From assembly GCA_003558145.1 (NCBI GenBank), contig PWMP01000018.1:1-11774 (forward strand): a DNA stretch of 11,774 nucleotides. Reading direction: 5' to 3'. Shown one piece after another: positions 7,459-11,774 of this stretch. The position numbers and the translations under genes are program-made. Every line of letters begins with the position of its first letter. Position 1 is the stretch's first letter. The notes below the pieces were generated by a model that had not been told where the DNA came from, made no database searches, and saw nothing but the letters and a program-made list of their open reading frames with translations. This DNA is from Elusimicrobiota bacterium. GTDB lineage: Bacteria; CG03; SLGR01; PWQF01.

Positions 7459-10400
7459 TCAGTTTAATTCCGCCTCTATTCTATATGCCTTTCCTTCTCT
7501 TATCCTTTTTGAATATGGGTCCTGTATGACATTTCCCTTAACCTTTATTTTTTTGCCGTTTTTAAATTTAATGCTTATATGTTTAATAGCGGCTGAGTTT
7601 TTTCCGAAAGTATTTTTCCGGTTTTTATTATAATACAAAACAGGTGTTTTACCAAGAAAATTAAACATAAAGCAGTTTTTGGGAACATCAACTTTATATG
7701 TCCGCCCGTCCCTGCGCAAGCTTACTTTGGACGGTTTTACGGTAAACCAGTTTCCCGGAATAACCGGAGCAAATTTGAGGGAAATCTTTCCTTTTTCATC
7801 AACATTGAAAGGTTTAAGTCCGGAGGTAATTGCTATCCAGATAGAAACATACTCGGCAGTAGAACCGCTAAGCCTTGCGACAAAACCCCTTCCATGCATA
7901 CTTTCGTCCGGATGGGCGCTGCTTACTATAAAAGAAGAATTTTCATAAATACTGCGGCCGTACATATCCGGATCTATAAATGGGACCAACATCGTTGACG
8001 CAAGCTGAAAAAACTCTTCATTAAGTCCTCTTCTCAAAAGCTCCAAAAGGTATTTGTACTCCATATGCAGCCATATAGATTCATTTTCCAGCCACCCGCG
8101 CGTAAAGATTTTTATCCTCCCTATATTTATATCCACACCATCTATATGTTCGTTAACTTTCAGCATTTTAAGTTTTTTATCATACAGTCCGCTATCCATA
8201 ACTTTATTATGCATACTGAGCGTCTGTTGTCTGCTTTTGTTAACTCGCATATAATGAACGGGACCCTGCAGGAAAAGCGGGAGATTCTTTCTTTTAAACC
8301 CACTGATTTTTATGCAGGGATATCCTTTTTCATTTTGCTTAGGTTTTCTGTTTTTCTTTATAATTTTGTAATTTGTCGGAACATATTGAAAATTAGCGGA
8401 TGCCACGCCTGTCTTTCTGTCTCTTGCAAGGGAAAGCCCTTTATTTACCTTAGTAAGAAATTTTTCAAGAATTTGTTTAAGTTTTCGAGCTTTTATTATC
8501 CTTTCTTCTCCGGAAATACCGAAAAGGGTTTTTCTTCGGTATAGTTCTTTTGCATCGTGAGTTTTTTCCCAAAAATCAAAATCTTTTTCGCAACTGTCCG
8601 TTAATTTATCAAGCTTAGTAAGGAGACGATATATCTCTTCCGGTAGTTTAATATCCCTTCCTTCAGAACTTATCTCAAGACATCCTAGCAAAAACTCTAT
8701 CAACCTTTTTAATTCATATGTTTCAACTGCAGAAGACCCAAAAAGTCCGGGAAGGCCGTTAAGCGCGTCGCACCAATTTGGCTTGTCTGATTCCATTTCA
8801 ACACCGATACCGTAGGGATCTAGAGACGCATACTTATTTGAAATAAGGCTGAGCAGCTTGCATATAAGTGTTGTTTTGTAGATATTACCTTTGCCAAACT
8901 TGTTACGCACCGTATGCGGATGATTTTTTCTTGAGCTAATTAATTTTTCTTTATCCGAATTCGTTATTACAGAATTAAGCTGACGCGGACTTCCATCAAA
9001 AAGAACATGTTTTTCGCTTCTCGGTTTCACCGTTTGCGGATTATCGTAGAAAACAAAATCTTTTTTATCAAAAATAAGGTTTTCTTTATTTTCCGGGTAT
9101 AATGCAAGATAGCTTTCAATCAAATCAATATTATATGTCCAATGGTCAGACCAAAAACCTTCATGAGGCTTCGCATTTTCGCTTTTTTCTGTATTTTCAA
9201 TTACCACATCAAGGATATCTTTATAAGTGAACCTGGACTTTAATTTTTTTTCTTCAATAAAATTAAAGAACGCCCCTATGGAAAAGGGAGTTTTTATAAA
9301 ACTCTTTATTTTATCCCTACCGTTTTTGAAAAGCGCAGCAACAGGCTCAGATTTAACGGCTTTAAGATATGTTCCTGTTACTTTTAAAGGATTGAACCCA
9401 TCAAGCTGAATAAGATTTACAAATGTTTTTATTATCCTGTCTCCTATTTCGGGATGAAAAAATACATCGTTCCTGCGATTCTGATTTATATCCCTGAAAT
9501 TTCCGGTTCCTTGAGAAAAATATTCCGGAAGTATAACAAAATCATTGTATTCTCTTTCCATATCACCGTGAATCCTATGATATATATAACAAAGCTTAGG
9601 AGATTTTTTACCAAGAAACATTGGGTAGCCGCCCCTTAATACGTTATCAAGGTAATTCTGACGCGTGTAATTATCCAGGTCTTCACAGGCAGAAACTGTC
9701 GTTATGTCCTCTGTTATTTCTTTTATGATATCAAAATTTTCCGCTTGTTTCTTTTCAAAGTATTTTTTACTTGTTATACGGGAAACGTATTCATCTATAT
9801 CCTCATAATTATACGCGTGTCCCACCGCTGAATAATATTCTATAGTCTCACCGGGTTTTATGCGGGCAGAAAAATATCCCAAAGCAGACGGAGTTTTATT
9901 CTTACTTCTCAGGTATCCGTTGCTAGAAAACTTTCTGCTTTTTATAAACCTTTCAGGAATCAAAAAGTCATGATTTGTGCCGAAAACCGGATCGGGATCA
10001 ACAATGTATTTGATTTTTTTATTTTTCCCATTTAGAAAACCGGTATAAAAATGCGCCGCTTTTATTTTCTTAACTTCCGGATTATCTTGGGGCTCTACAG
10101 GGAGTTTATATACCGGTACACTATTTTCGGGAGTAAAAAATACGCCGTCAAACCAACCTTCCACAAGCCTGCTCACATTTTTCAGCATTACATTTGACGT
10201 TCCGTAAGGAGCTATCAGAGGAAGCCCGTCAATGCACTGTAAGTCAATTATCTTACGTGAAGTATTTTTTATATTCAGTTTTCTCATAAGCGCTGGAAAT
10301 TTTTCCTGGGGAAGAGTAAAATATGTAATTGAACTTTCAATATCTTTTTCAGCGTTTTTATCATAAATTTCAACTTTGTCCGGTTCCACATACATTTTCT

Positions 10401-10692
10401 GGCATATCTTTTTATTTTCAATTTGTTTTCTAAAAGGTTCGTAAAAGTCCCCGTTAATTTTATAAAACGTTCTGAAACTCTGCAGAGAAGTCTGCCTGTA
10501 GGCTTTATTGGCCGGAACGAATTCCAGGGCAGCCCCATCCTTATCTCTGACGCCAAAACTTGAAATAGCCTGCCCCCTGTTGGTATAGAAAACCCACATT
10601 GGTTTTCCCCACTTGCCTGAAATAGCAGGTAGAAAACTTGCAAATTCCTTTGCGCTGTTATAATCCTTTACTTCAAATATTGAATTAATCAT
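7459..10692 (-). CDS. Cytoplasmic inverting beta-glucan phosphorylase, GH94/GH149/GH161 type (most like GH161)
   Basis: The protein has 1077 residues and no signal peptide, so it acts in the cytoplasm, splitting beta-linked gluco-oligosaccharides with phosphate to glucose-1-phosphate. The N-terminal beta domain is recognisable (FASFLPAISG, MWVFYTNRGQAISSFGVRDK, FVPANKAYR, residues 18-66). The helical barrel includes NFRDINQNRRND (398-409), EGFWSDHW (511-518) and KPNWCDALNGLPGLFGSS (637-654), where D642 matches the catalytic acid of GH94. GRGFVARLSGSTAEY (934-948) matches the phosphate-site region. Length near 1080 fits GH149 and GH161 better than the ~800-residue cellobiose phosphorylases; I favour GH161 from memory, which would make the substrate a beta-1,3-glucan. 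Similar genes are often labelled cellobiose phosphorylase. The gene is AT-rich and Lys-rich relative to its downstream neighbours. AAAGGAGA (10704-10711) supports the start. Confidence 0.8.
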   Translation of the reverse strand: MINSIFEVKDYNSAKEFASFLPAISGKWGKPMWVFYTNRGQAISSFGVRDKDGAALEFVPANKAYRQTSLQSFRTFYKINGDFYEPFRKQIENKKICQKMYVEPDKVEIYDKNAEKDIESSITYFTLPQEKFPALMRKLNIKNTSRKIIDLQCIDGLPLIAPYGTSNVMLKNVSRLVEGWFDGVFFTPENSVPVYKLPVEPQDNPEVKKIKAAHFYTGFLNGKNKKIKYIVDPDPVFGTNHDFLIPERFIKSRKFSSNGYLRSKNKTPSALGYFSARIKPGETIEYYSAVGHAYNYEDIDEYVSRITSKKYFEKKQAENFDIIKEITEDITTVSACEDLDNYTRQNYLDNVLRGGYPMFLGKKSPKLCYIYHRIHGDMEREYNDFVILPEYFSQGTGNFRDINQNRRNDVFFHPEIGDRIIKTFVNLIQLDGFNPLKVTGTYLKAVKSEPVAALFKNGRDKIKSFIKTPFSIGAFFNFIEEKKLKSRFTYKDILDVVIENTEKSENAKPHEGFWSDHWTYNIDLIESYLALYPENKENLIFDKKDFVFYDNPQTVKPRSEKHVLFDGSPRQLNSVITNSDKEKLISSRKNHPHTVRNKFGKGNIYKTTLICKLLSLISNKYASLDPYGIGVEMESDKPNWCDALNGLPGLFGSSAVETYELKRLIEFLLGCLEISSEGRDIKLPEEIYRLLTKLDKLTDSCEKDFDFWEKTHDAKELYRRKTLFGISGEERIIKARKLKQILEKFLTKVNKGLSLARDRKTGVASANFQYVPTNYKIIKKNRKPKQNEKGYPCIKISGFKRKNLPLFLQGPVHYMRVNKSRQQTLSMHNKVMDSGLYDKKLKMLKVNEHIDGVDINIGRIKIFTRGWLENESIWLHMEYKYLLELLRRGLNEEFFQLASTMLVPFIDPDMYGRSIYENSSFIVSSAHPDESMHGRGFVARLSGSTAEYVSIWIAITSGLKPFNVDEKGKISLKFAPVIPGNWFTVKPSKVSLRRDGRTYKVDVPKNCFMFNFLGKTPVLYYNKNRKNTFGKNSAAIKHISIKFKNGKKIKVKGNVIQDPYSKRIREGKAYRIEAELN

Positions 10693-10703
10693 TTTACTCT
10701 ATA

Positions 10704-10711
10704 TCTCCTTT
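10704..10711 (-). promoter_or_regulatory. Ribosome binding site of the phosphorylase gene
   Basis: AAAGGAGA on the minus strand lies 11 bases before the ATG at 10692. It confirms that start and touches the stop codon of the PorV/PorQ-like remnant (10711-10713), so the remnant's original 3' end directly abuts the intact gene. Confidence 0.75.
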
Positions 10712-10858
10712 CACATACTAAGCTTGTATCCAATAGACAGTCTATGTGTCAATCCCATATCTTCAAATGAGGCAAAACCGTAATCAAATACTATATCAAA
10801 GTACTTCTACGCTAAAACCCGTAGTTAGGTGGTTCAAAGAGTCAATTCCCTCCTTATT
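10711..10858 (-). pseudogene. C-terminal remnant of a PorV/PorQ-like outer-membrane beta-barrel protein, frameshifted
   Basis: Two short minus-strand segments in different frames read as one barrel end. Segment 10858-10805 gives NKEGIDSLNHLTTGFSVE, and after one extra base (10804) segment 10803-10711 gives a strand pattern containing YFDIVFDYGFASF and THRLSIGYKLSM, then TGA. The pattern 'FDYxF..(F)GD(L)G.THR.S.GYK' at the extreme C-terminus is what I know from PorV/PorQ-type (UPF0164-like) outer-membrane proteins. Each frame has stops on the other side of the shift, and no start codon or N-terminal part is present. It is therefore a decayed fragment. Assignment to the family is from memory of the motif. 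Confidence 0.55.
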
Positions 10859-11305
10859 CTACTGAAGAGGCCAATCTCATGTAGCATCTCTATCTATACA
10901 TAGGTTAATGATTTTATAACCGTTGTCTTCAAAATTTCCTGTGAATGTTCCAATCGGCTCCCAGCCGTCGCCTGTGGTATAAGCGATAGAGCTCGTCGGG
11001 TCATCATAAGAATCCGGGTTATTAAAGTCCAGGTTTGTCATAAGTATATAACTGCCGGCAAGTCCGTTTCTTATAGCATCAAGGTCTTCTATTGAATTTA
11101 TTTCAGATGGTTGGGCAAATACAAAATTAAGCCCTACACCAAATATAAGAAATAATATAAATATTTTTAAACGTATAAGACAAGATTCTTTTAGGCCTAA
11201 GACAGTTTTTAATGTGTTTATAAATATTTTTTGCTGTTTAAAAGAGTTCATAAAAAACAAATTTTTAATATTCATTTTATGTTTTCCAGTGTAACTGCTC
11301 CTCAT
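10855..11305 (-). pseudogene. Truncated, frameshifted N-terminal part of a GLUG-repeat surface protein
   Basis: The open frame 11305-10877 encodes 142 residues: a poorly formed leader, a hydrophobic signal at about 46-63 (IFILFLIFGVGLNFVFA), then INSIEDLDAIRNGLAGSYIL and GWEPIGTFTGNFEDNGYKI, the typical start of GLUG-repeat exported proteins. It stops after DRDAT. In another frame the very next codons (10878-10855) read EIGLFSRI, matching the continuation GLFGxI expected of a GLUG repeat, so a one-base indel has broken the gene. The rest of the repeats are missing and the sequence runs into an outer-membrane protein fragment. The start is uncertain: none of the ATG codons (11305, 11275, 11251) has a good ribosome site, and the signal peptide lies unusually far from the first one. 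A short expressed secreted peptide cannot be excluded. Confidence 0.6.
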
Positions 11306-11330
11306 TCATACTGTTAATGCCTGTGTAAAA

Positions 11331-11359
11331 ATTGTACAACAATCTTTTTAATGTGTCAA
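11331..11359 (-). promoter_or_regulatory. Near-consensus sigma70-type promoter upstream of the cluster
   Basis: On the minus strand TTGACA (11359-11354) is followed by a 17-base spacer and TACAAT (11336-11331): a perfect -35 and a five-of-six -10 at ideal spacing. It lies in the 85-base gap between the AraC-type gene and the GLUG remnant, with transcription expected to start near 11324. No promoter this good was noticed elsewhere between here and the left end, so it may drive the whole cluster through a leader of about 600 bases made of remnants. Confidence 0.7.
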
Positions 11360-11384
11360 TTGTAAATCTTATTGATTTATTGTA
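11359..11384 (-). promoter_or_regulatory. Direct repeat TACAAT spaced 20 bases, possible activator sites
   Basis: TACAAT occurs at 11384-11379 and 11364-11359 on the minus strand, 20 bases apart (two helical turns), the second copy touching the -35 hexamer. AraC-family activators often bind direct repeats at about this spacing next to the -35. The motif is short and AT-rich and also resembles the -10, so chance is a real alternative. Confidence 0.3.
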
Positions 11385-11390
11385 CTATTT

Positions 11391-11774
11391 TTAACCATCC
11401 CCGCTTTTCCTATACGTTTCCCGAAACGCCTTGGGCGTTATTTCATAGCGTTTTTTGAAAATTTTATAGAAATAGGGCAAATCCTTATATCCAATTTCAT
11501 GGGAAACTCCCTTAATCGGCTTATCGGTATTTTTTAGAAAATTCGTTGCTTTTTCCAAGCGAAGCTTTTTTATATAGTCCGATATTGTAAAACCTGTCTC
11601 TTCGCTGAAAACCCTGCTTAGATAAGATTGGCTTACATGTAGCTGTTGTGCAATTTCTTCAAGGTATATTTTTTTGCTGAAATTCTCTTCTATATAATTA
11701 ATAGTTGTATTAACTATTTTTTCGGATGTGGAGTTGTACGATATTTTTCCCTTGGTTACCAGAAGTTCCAACTC
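11391..11774 (-). CDS. AraC/XylS-type transcription regulator, C-terminal DNA-binding domain (5' end beyond window)
   Basis: The visible 127 residues are open to the right edge, so the N-terminal part is missing and no start should be assigned here. They contain a complete AraC double helix-turn-helix: first HTH with YLEEIAQQLHVSQSYLSRVF, then the linker helix, and the second HTH with GVSHEIGYKDLPYFYKIFKK followed by the family signature ending ITPKAFRETYRK. Such C-terminal domains occur in classical sugar-sensing AraC proteins and in YesN-type response regulators; the missing half would decide. It lies directly upstream of the glucan cluster on the same strand and is the natural candidate regulator, probably an activator. 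No terminator hairpin was seen after its stop. Confidence 0.9.
   Translation of the reverse strand, partial: ELELLVTKGKISYNSTSEKIVNTTINYIEENFSKKIYLEEIAQQLHVSQSYLSRVFSEETGFTISDYIKKLRLEKATNFLKNTDKPIKGVSHEIGYKDLPYFYKIFKKRYEITPKAFRETYRKSGDG

Noticed and set aside
8065..8544. Plus-strand open frames opposite the phosphorylase
   Set aside because: Fully inside the conserved phosphorylase gene on the other strand; the gene is AT-rich, which leaves long random shadows.
10284..10643. Minus-strand 119-codon frame inside the phosphorylase N-terminus
   Set aside because: Overlaps the conserved N-terminal domain in another frame; no ribosome site or homology seen.
1..11774. CRISPR array, tRNA, rRNA or insertion sequence
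   Set aside because: No regularly spaced repeats, no tRNA-like cloverleaf, no transposase-like protein and no terminal inverted repeats were found on reading both strands.

Overview
The window is almost entirely one minus-strand gene cluster for recognising, breaking down and importing a glucan-type polysaccharide, in a diderm (Gram-negative-type) bacterium. The diderm call rests on a peptidoglycan-binding OmpA C-terminal domain with a signal peptide, two lipoproteins and a remnant of an outer-membrane beta-barrel. No TonB receptor or SusC/SusD pair is visible, so this is not a Bacteroides-style locus. The mix of GLUG and PorV/PorQ remnants with this type of glycosidase recalls uncultured diderm phyla such as Omnitrophota or Elusimicrobiota, but that placement is a guess from memory.

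Layout, in the direction of transcription (right to left). At the right edge is the 3' part of an AraC-type regulator (11391-11774). Next comes an 85-base spacer with a near-consensus sigma70 promoter. It is followed by about 600 bases of decayed sequence: the start of a GLUG-repeat surface protein, frameshifted, then the frameshifted last ~50 residues of a PorV/PorQ-like outer-membrane protein. Then come a 1077-residue GH94/GH149/GH161-type phosphorylase without a signal peptide (7459-10692), a sugar ABC importer made of a binding lipoprotein and two permeases (4469-7445), a lipoprotein that is essentially one carbohydrate-binding-like module (3766-4419), and a secreted protein joining the same module to a FlgD-like Ig domain and an OmpA domain (2285-3613). 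The cluster ends with two tandem paralogous clan GH-A glycosidases, the second cut by the left edge (321-2243 and 1-324).

How the parts probably work together (inference): the two surface or periplasmic modules hold the polysaccharide near the envelope, the two exported glycosidases cut it, the ABC importer takes up the oligosaccharides, and the cytoplasmic phosphorylase splits them with phosphate to sugar-1-phosphate. A beta-1,3-glucan is a reasonable candidate substrate because the phosphorylase looks most like GH161, but beta-1,4 or other beta-glucans cannot be excluded. No ATPase for the importer is present, so a shared MsmK/MalK-type ATPase encoded elsewhere is expected.

Genes are tightly packed: ATGA overlaps at 321-324 and 5284-5287, and gaps of 8, 13, 41 and 49 bases. 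The exception is a 152-base gap at 3614-3765 that holds several hairpins. Base composition changes along the cluster: hand-counted lines are about 50-60% GC at the left end and in the permeases, but near 25-38% in the phosphorylase gene.
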